From assembly GCA_016716565.1 (NCBI GenBank), contig JADJWC010000004.1, positions 186,001-250,000 on the forward strand: DNA of 64,000 nt, written 5' to 3'. Below, piece after piece: positions 16,480 to 26,290 of the stretch. The position numbers were made by a program, and so were the translations under genes. This DNA comes from a bacterium (GTDB lineage Bacteria > Bacteroidota > Ignavibacteria > Ignavibacteriales > Ignavibacteriaceae). Every line of letters begins with the position of its first letter. Within the stretch, counting starts at the first letter, position 1. Under the pieces are notes generated by a model, which worked only from the letters and a program-made list of their open reading frames with translations, had not been told where the DNA came from and did not search any database.

Positions 16480-18551
16480 ATGTTAATGGAATCAGTTTAG
16501 AAAATTTTGCTGAAGAAAATGGATTCAATCTTGAAACTTTAAACAATCTCGTTTCTGATTTAATAAAGAACAAAGGCAAATCAATTATTTACGCTGGTGA
16601 TCATCTTTCTGAAGATGTTCACATAGCTGTTAATTTATTAAACAGTGTCCTTGGTAATGAAGCACTCTACGACTTTGAATCGGCAACTCTTTCAATTAAT
16701 CCCCTTTCTTCACTGCAAGAACTGAAAAGTTTAACTGCGAAAATGAAATCCGGGGAAGTAGCAGTTGCAATAAATATTAATTCAAATCCCGTTTATCATT
16801 TTCCTACTGATCTGGAATTTGCAGAAGCACTATCCAAAGTAGATACTGTAGTAAGCCTTGTTGAACTTGAGAACGAAACTTCCGAACTTTCAAATTTTGT
16901 TCTTCCGATTAATAATCAGCTCGAAAGCTGGGGCGATGCAAAAACCAGAACTGGATTTTATTCTCTTCAGCAGCCGGTAATCGCACCGCTTTATGATACA
17001 AGACAGACCGAAGCAATATTACTGAATTTAATTTCCGGAGATTCTTCAGTATATGATGAATCAATTTATCATCAGTACTTAATGAGCAATTGGGAGAATA
17101 ATATATTTCCTCAGTCTGGAAGTAATTTAGAGTTTGAACGATTTTGGTATAATTCACTTCACGATGGTATAGTTTATTCAAAAGATAAACCTAATTTTAG
17201 TCCTAAATTTAATTCAGCAGCCTCTGGGGAGATTAAACCATTCAAAACTTCAACAAATTTTTCTTTACTTGTTAAAGAAAGTTATGCTGTCCGGGATGGC
17301 AGATTTGCCAACAATGGCTGGCTTCAGGAATTACCGCATCCAGTTTCAAAAATTGTCTGGGATAATTATGCGGCTGTATCACCTAAAACTGCAAATGATC
17401 TGGGACTCAAAAGCAACGATTTTTTGAAAGTTTCTATCGAAAATAATTTTCTTACCATTCCTGTTTTTATTCAGCCAGGTGCTTCAGACAATTCAATTAC
17501 AATTGAAGCAGGTTATGGTAGAAAAAATGGTGGTACTGTTGGAACCGGTGTTGGATTTAATGCGAACGCTATTCTTGCTTCTTCCGGTGGTTTGTCTCCA
17601 TGGCTATTTTCAGGTGTGAAGGTAGAAAAAGTATCTGGCAGTTATAAACTTGTTACCTCGCAGACAGTTTATGCATTTAACGAGGGACTTACAAAAGATC
17701 TTCCAGCAAAGAGAGGAATAATTAAGGAAGCAACCGTTCAGGAATATCTCAATGATCCGCACATTTTTCATAAAGAAGAAAAACATGAGCTTACAAGTGT
17801 AAATCCTTTTTATGATTACAAAGGCGTTAAATGGGGAATGTCGGTCGATATGAACAGATGCCTCGGATGTGGTGATTGTGTTGTAGCTTGTAATGTTGAA
17901 AACAATATCCCGGTTGTTGGAAAAGATCAGGTAGATAATGGAAGAGAGATGCACTGGATTAGAATTGATAGATATTATTCAGGAACTCCTGAGGATCCGA
18001 ATGTGAACAACCAGGTAATGGTTTGTCAGCATTGCGATCATGCACCATGTGAAAATGTCTGTCCTGTTGTTGCAACCACACACAGCCCCGATGGTTTGAA
18101 TCAGATGGTTTACAACCGTTGTGTTGGTACAAGATACTGTTCAAACAATTGTCCTTATAAAGTTAGAAGATTTAACTATTTCAATTTCCGCGATCACTTT
18201 AAAGATGGATTTCAGGAATCACCGGTTTTTGCATTGTTAATGAATCCTGAAGTAACAGTACGTTCACGCGGGGTCATGGAAAAATGTACATTCTGTATTC
18301 AAAGAATAAGTGATGCCAGAGCAGAAGCAACCAGAGAAGGCAGGGAACTGAAAGGTTCAGATGTAAAAACAGCTTGTCAGGATGCTTGTAATACAAATGC
18401 CATACATTTTGGTGATATTAATAATAATGAAGAAGAATTTGGCAAATACAGAAACCATGAACTTGGTTATTATCTTCTTGAAGAACTAAATATCCGACCG
18501 AATGTTACTTACATTGCGAAACTTAAAAACAAAAATCCGGAGAATGCATAG
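16476..18551 (+). CDS. actB: Alternative complex III subunit ActB, C-terminal iron-sulfur part (frameshifted gene)
   Basis: The continuation of ActB (open in this frame from about 16458). The first ~400 residues finish the molybdopterin-oxidoreductase-like fold. The last ~250 form a ferredoxin-type domain with four cysteine clusters: 'CLGCGDCVVAC', 'CQHCDHAPCENVC', 'CVGTRYCSNNCPY' and 'CTFCIQR' with 'CQDAC'. These would carry the iron-sulfur clusters that take electrons from quinol oxidation towards ActA and ActE. The TTG at 16476 could start translation only as an artefact of the break. Its end abuts the GTG start of actC. Confidence 0.92.
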   Translation: MNVNGISLENFAEENGFNLETLNNLVSDLIKNKGKSIIYAGDHLSEDVHIAVNLLNSVLGNEALYDFESATLSINPLSSLQELKSLTAKMKSGEVAVAININSNPVYHFPTDLEFAEALSKVDTVVSLVELENETSELSNFVLPINNQLESWGDAKTRTGFYSLQQPVIAPLYDTRQTEAILLNLISGDSSVYDESIYHQYLMSNWENNIFPQSGSNLEFERFWYNSLHDGIVYSKDKPNFSPKFNSAASGEIKPFKTSTNFSLLVKESYAVRDGRFANNGWLQELPHPVSKIVWDNYAAVSPKTANDLGLKSNDFLKVSIENNFLTIPVFIQPGASDNSITIEAGYGRKNGGTVGTGVGFNANAILASSGGLSPWLFSGVKVEKVSGSYKLVTSQTVYAFNEGLTKDLPAKRGIIKEATVQEYLNDPHIFHKEEKHELTSVNPFYDYKGVKWGMSVDMNRCLGCGDCVVACNVENNIPVVGKDQVDNGREMHWIRIDRYYSGTPEDPNVNNQVMVCQHCDHAPCENVCPVVATTHSPDGLNQMVYNRCVGTRYCSNNCPYKVRRFNYFNFRDHFKDGFQESPVFALLMNPEVTVRSRGVMEKCTFCIQRISDARAEATREGRELKGSDVKTACQDACNTNAIHFGDINNNEEEFGKYRNHELGYYLLEELNIRPNVTYIAKLKNKNPENA

Positions 18552-19927
18552 TGAGCACAGATTATTCAGTTGAAGCTCCGGTAGTTGCAGGACGGTTGAC
18601 ATTAGCTCAGATAGAAGAGCTTGTGGCCAAACCGATGGATACTAAGCCGGATAAAAAATTCTTCATTGCACTTACTATTTCAGGCAGTGCATTGCTTATC
18701 GGTGCAATTTGTCTTGCTTATACATTCTACTATGGTGTTGGGATGTGGGGTAACAATCAACCGGTTGGATGGGGTTTTGGAATTGTTAATTTCGTTTTTT
18801 GGGTAGGTATCGGTCATGCAGGTACACTTATCTCTGCAATTCTTTTCTTGTTGAGACAAAAATGGAGAACTGGCATCGCTCGCTTCGCTGAAGCGATGAC
18901 AATTTTTGCCGTTATGTGCGCAGGAATTTTTCCGATTATTCATACAGGACGACCATGGCTTGCTGGATATCTAACTCCATATCCGAATCAACATGGCTTA
19001 TGGGTTAATTTTACTTCACCTTTGGTTTGGGACGTTTTTGCAGTTTCTGTGTACTTCACAGTTTCACTTGTGTTTTGGTATACAGGCTTGATTCCTGACT
19101 TCGCAACTTTGCGCGACAGAACAACTTCAAAAATAAAAAAGACAATCTACTCGATTTTCAGTTTGGGATGGAGACATTCATCACGTCACTGGCTGCACTA
19201 TGAAAAAGCTTACGTGATTCTTGCTGGATTTGCAACACCTCTTGTTCTTTCAGTTCATACAATTGTTAGCTTTGACTTTGCTGTCTCGATAATGCCCGGC
19301 TGGCATACAACAATCTTTCCGCCATACTTTGTTGCAGGTGCGATCTTTTCTGGTTTTGCAATGGTTGTGACTGTATTAGTTTTTGTGAGAAAGATATTCG
19401 ATCTGCAGAACATCATCACCATAGATCATCTTGAAAAGATGAACAAAGTTATTCTTGCGACCGGAATGATGGTAGGTTATGCTTACAGTATGGAATTCTT
19501 TATTGCCTGGTACAGCGGCGTTCAATTTGAACAATTTGTTTTCATTAATAGAATGTTTGGACCTTATGCCTGGGCGTACTGGACAATGGTAAGCTGTAAT
19601 GTTTTCTTCCCTCAATTCTTCTGGTTTAAGAAAATCAGAAGATCAATTCCGGCAATGATGGTAATTGTATTACTTGTAAATGTGGGGATGTGGTTCGAAA
19701 GATTTGTGATTGTAGTTACCTCGTTGCATCGTGATTTTCTTCCTTCTAGTTGGGGAATGTTCACACCAACTTTATATGATGCAGGAATTTTACTCGGAAG
19801 CTTTGGACTCTTCTTCACATTGGTAATTTTATTTACCAAGGCATTACCCGTTGTCTCCATTGCTGAAGTTAAAGCTGTCGCTGATGGTGCTCAGCCAACT
19901 CATCACAAAGGAGAGAATCATGGCTGA
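18551..19927 (+). CDS. actC: Alternative complex III subunit ActC, NrfD-like membrane protein
   Basis: A 458-residue integral membrane protein of the NrfD/PsrC family with about ten transmembrane helices, for example 'FGIVNFVFWVGIGHAGTLISAILFL' and 'FATPLVLSVHTIVSFDFAVSI'. In ACIII, ActC contributes a menaquinol-oxidising site and possibly proton translocation. Conserved stretches are 'GRPWLAGYLTPYPNQHGLWVNF' (here only partly quoted), the His in 'SRHWLHYEKAYVILAG' and 'MPGWHTTIFPPYFVAGA'. It starts with GTG directly after actB, and its end overlaps the start of actDE. Confidence 0.94.
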   Translation: MSTDYSVEAPVVAGRLTLAQIEELVAKPMDTKPDKKFFIALTISGSALLIGAICLAYTFYYGVGMWGNNQPVGWGFGIVNFVFWVGIGHAGTLISAILFLLRQKWRTGIARFAEAMTIFAVMCAGIFPIIHTGRPWLAGYLTPYPNQHGLWVNFTSPLVWDVFAVSVYFTVSLVFWYTGLIPDFATLRDRTTSKIKKTIYSIFSLGWRHSSRHWLHYEKAYVILAGFATPLVLSVHTIVSFDFAVSIMPGWHTTIFPPYFVAGAIFSGFAMVVTVLVFVRKIFDLQNIITIDHLEKMNKVILATGMMVGYAYSMEFFIAWYSGVQFEQFVFINRMFGPYAWAYWTMVSCNVFFPQFFWFKKIRRSIPAMMVIVLLVNVGMWFERFVIVVTSLHRDFLPSSWGMFTPTLYDAGILLGSFGLFFTLVILFTKALPVVSIAEVKAVADGAQPTHHKGENHG

Positions 19928-21062
19928 TAAAAAGATTTTTGGTACAACAGCTCTCTTCAACGATCCGAATGCAATAACTGCAGCAGCAAAAAAAGTTGCA
20001 GATGCAGGGTTCACCAGATGGGATGTTAACTCACCATATCCAATCCACGGTATTGATAAAGCTATGAAGATGAAGCCATCAAAGCTTGGTATCGTTACTT
20101 TGATTTTTGGTCTTACTGGTGCTGTTCTTGCATTGATACTTATGTATTGGACAATGTCAATTGATTACCCGATGGTCATCGGCGGTAAACCGTACTTCTC
20201 GCTTCCAGCTTTTATTCCTGTGACTTTTGAAGTTACGGTAATTATGGCAACAGTTTCCACAGTTGTTGCGATGTTCGCATTCTTCTTTGGACTTCCGAGA
20301 AATTCGCATGCGCTTCACGATACAGAATACATGAAGAAAGTTTCCCGTGACCATTATGGAATAGTAATCGAGGCAATTGATCCGAAGTTTGATGAAAAGA
20401 ACACGCTTGAATTTTTAAAAAATCTGAAACCTCTTTCAACCGAAATTATATATCATCCTGAAAAAGAGGGGTATCTGATTTTTGAACCAAGATTTATTGT
20501 GTTCTTATTTAGTGTTGCAGTTGTTGTTTCTATCGGAACATATTTAATGTTGAATAAGCTAATGTATATTCAACCATTTAACTGGATGGAAAATCAGGCC
20601 AAAATAATTCCTCAATCCGGAAGTGATTTTTTTGCAGATGGAAGAGGAATGAGACTTCCAGTTCAAGGAACTGTTGCTAAAGGATTTATCCCATATCCAT
20701 TCGAAGGTGAAACAAATCCTAAAGAAGTTTTATCAAATCCATACTTTCCAACAGAAGCAAACTTACAACTTGGTCAGAGGAAGTTTTTAACTTACTGCAG
20801 TCCTTGTCACGGAAATTTTGGAGATGGTGATAGCAGACTGGCAGGACAATTTCCAAATCCACCAACACTTCATTCAGACCGAGCAAGAAATTTTTCTGAT
20901 GGAATGATTTATCATATCATCACCGTTGGTCAGAATGTTATGCCTTCTTATGCTTCTCAGGTGACGAGAGAAGAAAGATGGGCAATCGTAAATTATATTC
21001 GTGCTTTACAGAGAGCAAAGAATGCAACTGACGCAGATCTTAAAATGGTTAAAGCGGAGTAA
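19920..21062 (+). CDS. actDE: Fused alternative complex III subunit ActD-ActE (DUF3341 domain plus monoheme cytochrome c)
   Basis: About 380 residues. Residues 1-~175 match ActD (DUF3341): 'FNDPNAITAAAKKV' at the N-terminus, a soluble region with 'DVNSPYPIHGIDKAM' and two membrane helices. Another membrane helix (~196-215) is followed by a cytochrome c domain with 'CSPCH' near residue 294 and a distal methionine in 'QNVMPSYASQV', the ActE signature. ActD and ActE are separate genes in well-known ACIII operons such as that of Rhodothermus, so this is a natural fusion; the frame is uninterrupted. The ATG at 19920 is chosen for its strong AAAGGAGA ribosome binding site, overlapping the end of actC. 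Confidence 0.92.
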   Translation: MADKKIFGTTALFNDPNAITAAAKKVADAGFTRWDVNSPYPIHGIDKAMKMKPSKLGIVTLIFGLTGAVLALILMYWTMSIDYPMVIGGKPYFSLPAFIPVTFEVTVIMATVSTVVAMFAFFFGLPRNSHALHDTEYMKKVSRDHYGIVIEAIDPKFDEKNTLEFLKNLKPLSTEIIYHPEKEGYLIFEPRFIVFLFSVAVVVSIGTYLMLNKLMYIQPFNWMENQAKIIPQSGSDFFADGRGMRLPVQGTVAKGFIPYPFEGETNPKEVLSNPYFPTEANLQLGQRKFLTYCSPCHGNFGDGDSRLAGQFPNPPTLHSDRARNFSDGMIYHIITVGQNVMPSYASQVTREERWAIVNYIRALQRAKNATDADLKMVKAE

Positions 21063-21069
21063 ATCTTAG

Positions 21070-22260
21070 ATGCATACAAATCAAATTACATATCAGAAAA
21101 AAGATTTACCTGCCAGCTTATCAAAATTGGGTATGGCTTTGCTTGCATTGGGAATAATCCTTGGTGTAGTAGCATTTTTTGTCGATCACTCAAGAGCTGT
21201 ATTCAATTATCTAATAGCGTTTACTTTTATGATAAGTATTGGTGTTGGTGCTCTATTCCTTGTTTCGCTGGAGTATATTGTCGGAGCTGACTGGAGCGTA
21301 CCAATAAGAAGAGTTGTAGAATTTTTTGCTGCTGTTATTCCATTATTGGCATTGCTAGTTATTCCATTGTTGTTCAACATTGGTGAGCTATTCCACTGGT
21401 CGCATCCTGAAGCAGTTGCAGAAGATAAAATCTTACAAGGCAAAGCGCCGTATTTAGATGTGACGTTTTTTATAATAAGAGTTTTTGTAATCATCGGACT
21501 TTGGTCACTCTTCTATTTCTTCTTCATAAGGAATTCGAAAAAGCAGGACACAACAAAAGATCAGAAGCTGACAACAATAAATATCAGGTTATCTGCAATC
21601 TTCATTCCGGTTTTTGCAATTACTGTAACAGTTGCTGCAATGGATTGGCTGATGAGTGTTGAACCCCATTGGTTCTCTACAATTTTTGGAGTTTACTTTT
21701 TTGCAGGTACTGTTATAGCAGCATTAGCAGCAGTTACACTGGCAACTGTTTTATTAAAAGAGCATGGTTATCTTCATCCGGCAATGACGAATGATCATTT
21801 GTACAGCCTTGGTGCTTTACTTTTTGCATTCGTGAACTTCTGGGGATACATTGCTTTCTCACAATATATGTTAATCTGGTATGCTGATTTGCCGGAAGAA
21901 ACTTTCTGGTTTCTGCAGAAGTGGGAAGGAAGCTGGGCAATATTCTCAATTGGTTTGATAGTAATTCATTTTCTCGTTCCTTATATCACATTAGTTTCGC
22001 AGCCATCAAAAATGGATCCGAAGAAACTGAAATTCATCTCAGTCTGGCTGCTGTTTGCTCATTTCTATGATCTTTTCTGGCTTGTTATGCCTGAAATGGA
22101 ACAGCTTTCCGGTGGATATTCATTCAGTTGGATTGATTTTGTGTTTCCAATAGCCGTTGTCGGAATTTTAATTTTAGTCTTCAATATGAAAGCAAAAAAA
22201 GATAACCTGATTCCGGTCGGTGATCCAAAATTACAACGAGGTTTAGATTTCCATCTTTAA
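21070..22260 (+). CDS. actF: Alternative complex III subunit ActF, NrfD-like quinone-binding membrane protein
   Basis: A 396-residue protein with about ten transmembrane helices, paralogous to ActC and annotated in this family as quinol:cytochrome c oxidoreductase quinone-binding subunit 2. Typical segments are 'VGALFLVSLEYIVGADWSVPIRR', 'AAMDWLMSVEPHWFSTIFGVY' and 'LGALLFAFVNFWGYIAFSQYMLIWY' (each only part of a helix). It begins 7 bases after actDE and completes the ACIII set A-B-C-DE-F. No ActG or ActH is visible. Confidence 0.94.
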   Translation: MHTNQITYQKKDLPASLSKLGMALLALGIILGVVAFFVDHSRAVFNYLIAFTFMISIGVGALFLVSLEYIVGADWSVPIRRVVEFFAAVIPLLALLVIPLLFNIGELFHWSHPEAVAEDKILQGKAPYLDVTFFIIRVFVIIGLWSLFYFFFIRNSKKQDTTKDQKLTTINIRLSAIFIPVFAITVTVAAMDWLMSVEPHWFSTIFGVYFFAGTVIAALAAVTLATVLLKEHGYLHPAMTNDHLYSLGALLFAFVNFWGYIAFSQYMLIWYADLPEETFWFLQKWEGSWAIFSIGLIVIHFLVPYITLVSQPSKMDPKKLKFISVWLLFAHFYDLFWLVMPEMEQLSGGYSFSWIDFVFPIAVVGILILVFNMKAKKDNLIPVGDPKLQRGLDFHL

Positions 22261-22266
22261 AAATTT

Positions 22267-23196
22267 ATGGATGAAATAAAACAAATAATATCTGATTTTA
22301 TAAAAAGCATAAAAGAAAATCCCGGAACGATATTCGGATTTTTATATCCATATATTCTAATAATCATTGTAATTATTGGATTATATTATGTCGCTAACAT
22401 TGGTAATGTTGCTATCAATAAAACTTCAGCTTTTATCCCTGATTCAACAGTTGTAGCTGATCTGCCGGTTATGCAAGCCAGAACAGTTCCTCCGGTAGAT
22501 ATATTCAAAATGAAAGAACCAACAGAGGAACTAATTCAAACCGGTAAAGAACTTTATACTAAAAACTGTGCATCCTGTCATAATGAAACTGGTGCAGGTG
22601 GCGGGCCGGCTGCAGTAGGAATGAATCCTGCTCCAAGAAATTTTACAAGTCCTGATGGCTGGAAAAACGGCAGAACACTGAGCGGAATCTATACAACTTT
22701 AGAAGAAGGATTTGAAGGAAGTGCAATGATATCATATAATTTTCTTACACCGCAGGAAAGGATTTCGATAATTCATTACATCAGGCAGGAATTTATAACT
22801 AATCCACCTGTCGATACAGATGATGATCTATCTGCATTGAACTCGTTATATAATTTGGCTTCAGGAATGGAAATACCTGCTCAGATCCCGGTAAGTACTG
22901 CAATCAATATTCTGACTTCTGAAAATTCTGGCAAAGCTGATAAACTTAATCAGGCAATTAATACTTTAAATACTGATGTAGCCGATTATCCAGCTCGATT
23001 ATTCCATAGTGTTGTAAGCAACGAAAAGCTTGCTTTATCATCTTTAATTAATTCTGAAAATTGGAAAGACGGTGATGCAGCATTTGTTAATTATGTAAGT
23101 ATAAATGTTAATCAGAACGGATTTAATTCAAAAGTGCTTGAACTTTCTGTTGATGAAAGAAATACATTGATTAATTACTTAAGAAAGATTTTATAA
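22267..23196 (+). CDS. Membrane-anchored monoheme cytochrome c
   Basis: A 309-residue protein with an N-terminal helix (about 23-44, 'FLYPYILIIIVIIGLYYVANI') and one heme c motif 'CASCH' near residue 100, with a likely methionine ligand in 'GSAMISYNF'. The C-terminal ~130 residues are helical with no second heme. Between actF and sco, it is well placed to shuttle electrons from ACIII to the oxidase, or to be an extra subunit of the ACIII-oxidase assembly. Both are inferences. It begins 6 bases after actF. Confidence 0.85.
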   Translation: MDEIKQIISDFIKSIKENPGTIFGFLYPYILIIIVIIGLYYVANIGNVAINKTSAFIPDSTVVADLPVMQARTVPPVDIFKMKEPTEELIQTGKELYTKNCASCHNETGAGGGPAAVGMNPAPRNFTSPDGWKNGRTLSGIYTTLEEGFEGSAMISYNFLTPQERISIIHYIRQEFITNPPVDTDDDLSALNSLYNLASGMEIPAQIPVSTAINILTSENSGKADKLNQAINTLNTDVADYPARLFHSVVSNEKLALSSLINSENWKDGDAAFVNYVSINVNQNGFNSKVLELSVDERNTLINYLRKIL

Positions 23197-23204
23197 GACT
23201 TGTC

Positions 23205-23993
23205 ATGAAGTTACTTAAAGGATTAATTCTAATTGTTTTACTGACATCGGTTGCCAATTCAACTAATCAAATTGAAATAGGAGTTGATGAACAGCTTGGT
23301 AAGAATCTTCCACTTGATGTGACTTTCTATGATGAGAATGGAAATCCGGTGTCTTTGAGGGAATTAATAAATGGCCCAACTGTCTTAGCACTTGTTTATT
23401 ATAGCTGTCCGGGAATTTGCAATCCGCTTATGTTTGAATTGGCAAATGTGATGAACAAATCTGATCTTGAACCCGGATATGATTACAATGTTGTTTCGAT
23501 CAGCATCGATGAATTAGAAAATCCTGAAAAAGCTAACAGTAAAAAGAAAGAGATGCTTTCGGGTTTCGACAGTGATATAAATCCGGATAGCTGGAGATTT
23601 TTGACCGGCTCAATTGAAAATATTAAAACTGTTACTAATGCAGCCGGGTTTTATTTCAAACGCGAAGGTGAAGAACTTCGACATGCCGGAACATTGATAT
23701 TTATTGATAAAGATGGAAAAATTTGCCGCTACCTTTTCCCAAGCTATACTGAAAATCATGGTTATGGTATTTTACCATTCGATTTTAAAATGGCAGTTAT
23801 CGAAACGGGTGAGAGCAGAGTTTCACCAACAGTTGCTAGGTTTCTAAGGTTTTGCTTCAGCTACGATACTGAAGGACAGAAATATGCTTTGAATATTACC
23901 AGGATTTTTGGTGCGGCAATTTTATTGTTTGCGGGAATATTTTTCATGATTATTAAACTGAAACCGAAGAAAGAAATTATTAAATCAAGGTGA
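23205..23993 (+). CDS. sco: SCO1/SenC-family copper chaperone for cytochrome c oxidase
   Basis: A 262-residue protein with an N-terminal signal peptide, a thioredoxin-like SCO domain and an extra C-terminal membrane helix ('IFGAAILLFAGIFFMIIKL'). The copper-binding cysteines are in 'YSCPGICNP' (CxxxC) and the histidine in 'LRHAGTLIFIDKDG'. SCO proteins deliver copper to the CuA centre of oxidase subunit II, consistent with its position just before coxA. The C-terminal helix would anchor it at the outer face of the inner membrane. Confidence 0.93.
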   Translation: MKLLKGLILIVLLTSVANSTNQIEIGVDEQLGKNLPLDVTFYDENGNPVSLRELINGPTVLALVYYSCPGICNPLMFELANVMNKSDLEPGYDYNVVSISIDELENPEKANSKKKEMLSGFDSDINPDSWRFLTGSIENIKTVTNAAGFYFKREGEELRHAGTLIFIDKDGKICRYLFPSYTENHGYGILPFDFKMAVIETGESRVSPTVARFLRFCFSYDTEGQKYALNITRIFGAAILLFAGIFFMIIKLKPKKEIIKSR

Positions 23994-23999
23994 TGAACT

Positions 24000-25661
24000 A
24001 TGGCAGTTGATGCTGCAGCTATAAAGACAAACGGACACGAACCAAGTTACCTCGAATTTAAAGGTAAACACTCTGGTATATTAGGCTGGATACTTTCCAC
24101 CGATCATAAGCGAATCGGTATTCTTTATTTGATTTCTCTTGCAATTTTCTTCTTAGTCGGAGTTACGTTCGGATTTTTGATGCGTCTTGAACTTATCTCT
24201 CCCGGAAGAACGATAATGGATCCGCAGACTTATAACTCTATTTTTACTTTACATGGAGTTATAATGATTTTCCTTTTTGTTGTTCCGGGTATTCCTGCAG
24301 TTTTTGGAAATTTTGTTCTTCCGATTTTGATCGGGGCAAAAGATGTTGCGTTTCCGAGAATCAACCTGATGTCCTGGTATATGTATGTAATTGGTGGATT
24401 GCTTGCTATTATAGCCATCCTATTACCCGGCGGACCTGCAGATACTGGTTGGACGTTTTATGTGCCATATTCTGTAAGAACAAATACTAATGTAATAGTT
24501 GCTTTAATTGCAGCATTCGTTCTTGGATTTTCTTCCATCTTAACGGGATTGAATTTTGTTACAACTGTGCATCGATTAAGAGCCCCGGGAATGACCTGGT
24601 TTAAAATGCCGCTCTCTGTTTGGTCACTTTATTCAACCGCGTGGGTTCAGGTTTTAGCTACACCTATAATCGGAATTACTTTATTACTTGTTGCAGTTGA
24701 AAGATGGTTCGGAGTAGGTATTTTTGATCCAGCTCTTGGTGGTGATCCCGTTCTTTACCAGCATTTGTTCTGGATTTATTCTCATCCGGCAGTATATATA
24801 ATGATACTTCCGGCAATGGGTGTTGTTTCGGAAATAATTCCCGTCTTTGCAAGAAGAACAATCTTTGGATATAAATTCATTGCTTTTTCAAGTATTGCAA
24901 TTGCATTGTTTGGATCGCTTGTTTGGGCGCATCATATGTTCACAGTCGGAATGAGCGATACCGGACAGTTTATATTTTCACTTCTGACAATGCTTGTTGC
25001 AATTCCGAGTGCGATAAAAGTATTCAACTGGGTTGCTACTTTATACAAAGGGTCGATTGATCTTGCAACTCCGCTATTGTTTGTGCTTGCTTTTATTTTT
25101 CTCTTTACGATTGGCGGATTAACCGGTGTTATGCAGGGAATTCTATCGATTGATATGCAGGTGCATGACACATCTTTCATTGTTGCACACTTCCATTATG
25201 TAATGTTTGGTGGAACAGGTTTTGGATTTTTTGCAGCGATGCACTACTGGTTCCCCAAAATGTTTGGAAGAATGTATAACAGGAAGCTTGCTAAAACTTA
25301 TTTCTGGTTTTTATTTATCGGGTTTAACGTTCTCTACTTCCCGATGTTTATTATGGGCTGGTTAGGTATGCCGAGAAGATATTACGATTATCTTCCGGAA
25401 TTTCATTCATACCATTTTATATCAACCATCGGTTCGTGGATTCTAGTTGCAGGTATGCTGATGATGGTTTACAATATTGTTCACTCTATATGGAAAGGTA
25501 AAGTTGTAACAGAGAAAAATGTTTGGGGTGGAGAAACTCTTGAATGGCAAATTGATACACCGCCTATCCACGAAAATTTTGTTAATATACCTGAAATAGA
25601 GGCTGATCCCTATCAATACAAAATGAATGAAGAAGAATTAGAAAAACAGGAGGTTCGTTGA
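24000..25661 (+). CDS. coxA: Cytochrome c oxidase subunit I (A2-type heme-copper oxidase)
   Basis: A 553-residue catalytic subunit with about 12 transmembrane helices. Heme and CuB ligands are visible: His in 'FTLHGVIMIF', 'IYSHPAVYIM' with the cross-link tyrosine downstream of the CuB histidine, the HH pair in 'WAHHMFTVGMS' and the two histidines of 'VAHFHYVMFGG'. The motif YSHPAV replaces the glutamate of the D-channel found in A1 oxidases ('HPEV'); the Tyr-Ser version is the mark of A2-type enzymes such as the Rhodothermus oxidase. Oxygen reduction to water with proton pumping is expected. It begins 6 bases after sco. Confidence 0.96.
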   Translation: MAVDAAAIKTNGHEPSYLEFKGKHSGILGWILSTDHKRIGILYLISLAIFFLVGVTFGFLMRLELISPGRTIMDPQTYNSIFTLHGVIMIFLFVVPGIPAVFGNFVLPILIGAKDVAFPRINLMSWYMYVIGGLLAIIAILLPGGPADTGWTFYVPYSVRTNTNVIVALIAAFVLGFSSILTGLNFVTTVHRLRAPGMTWFKMPLSVWSLYSTAWVQVLATPIIGITLLLVAVERWFGVGIFDPALGGDPVLYQHLFWIYSHPAVYIMILPAMGVVSEIIPVFARRTIFGYKFIAFSSIAIALFGSLVWAHHMFTVGMSDTGQFIFSLLTMLVAIPSAIKVFNWVATLYKGSIDLATPLLFVLAFIFLFTIGGLTGVMQGILSIDMQVHDTSFIVAHFHYVMFGGTGFGFFAAMHYWFPKMFGRMYNRKLAKTYFWFLFIGFNVLYFPMFIMGWLGMPRRYYDYLPEFHSYHFISTIGSWILVAGMLMMVYNIVHSIWKGKVVTEKNVWGGETLEWQIDTPPIHENFVNIPEIEADPYQYKMNEEELEKQEVR

Positions 25662-26281
25662 GTTCCACAACACACACATCTGCTGCTCACGTTCACAGGG
25701 ATGATGTCGGTTCCCGTATGGGAATGTGGCTCTTTCTGTTTACAGAGTTGCTTCTGTTTGGAGGAATGTTCCTTCTTTACTCTGTTTACAGATTTCAGTA
25801 TGCTGATGAATTTCATCTTGCTGCTAAAGAATTAAACACAATAATGGGTGCATTCAACACCGCAGTACTTCTTACCAGCAGCTTGACGATGGTGCTTGCA
25901 ATTATTGCACTTCAGAGAGATCAGAAAACATTATCAATTCTGATGCAGCTGATCACCATTTTCCTCGCACTCTTCTTTTTAGTGAATAAATATTTTGAAT
26001 GGACAGCAAAGTTTCACCACGGAATTTATCCGGGAAGTGAGCAATTATTATCGAAAAGCTCTGGTGAGATTTTATTTTTTGGTTTGTACTATGTAATGAC
26101 AGGGCTTCATGGTGTTCACGTTATAGTCGGTATGTTTTTAATTGCTGTGATGACAAGAATGACCAGAAAAGATATCATTACTAAAGACAGCTATGTAAGG
26201 CTTGAAAATGCCGGCTTATACTGGCACCTTGTTGATATTATCTGGATTTTCCTTTTCCCACTTTTCTATCTTATTACATAA
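25658..26281 (+). CDS. coxC: Cytochrome c oxidase subunit III
   Basis: A 207-residue protein with five predicted helices and subunit III features: 'MGMWLFLFTELLLFGGMF' with its conserved glutamate, 'GLYYVMTGLHGVHVIVGM' and the final 'GLYWHLVDIIWIFLFPLFYL'. The start is a TTG that overlaps the coxA stop (TTGA), with an AGGAGG ribosome binding site (25648-25653) immediately before it. It stabilises subunit I and the proton-uptake path. Confidence 0.94.
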   Translation: MSSTTHTSAAHVHRDDVGSRMGMWLFLFTELLLFGGMFLLYSVYRFQYADEFHLAAKELNTIMGAFNTAVLLTSSLTMVLAIIALQRDQKTLSILMQLITIFLALFFLVNKYFEWTAKFHHGIYPGSEQLLSKSSGEILFFGLYYVMTGLHGVHVIVGMFLIAVMTRMTRKDIITKDSYVRLENAGLYWHLVDIIWIFLFPLFYLIT

Positions 26282-26290
26282 GGAAGCAAA

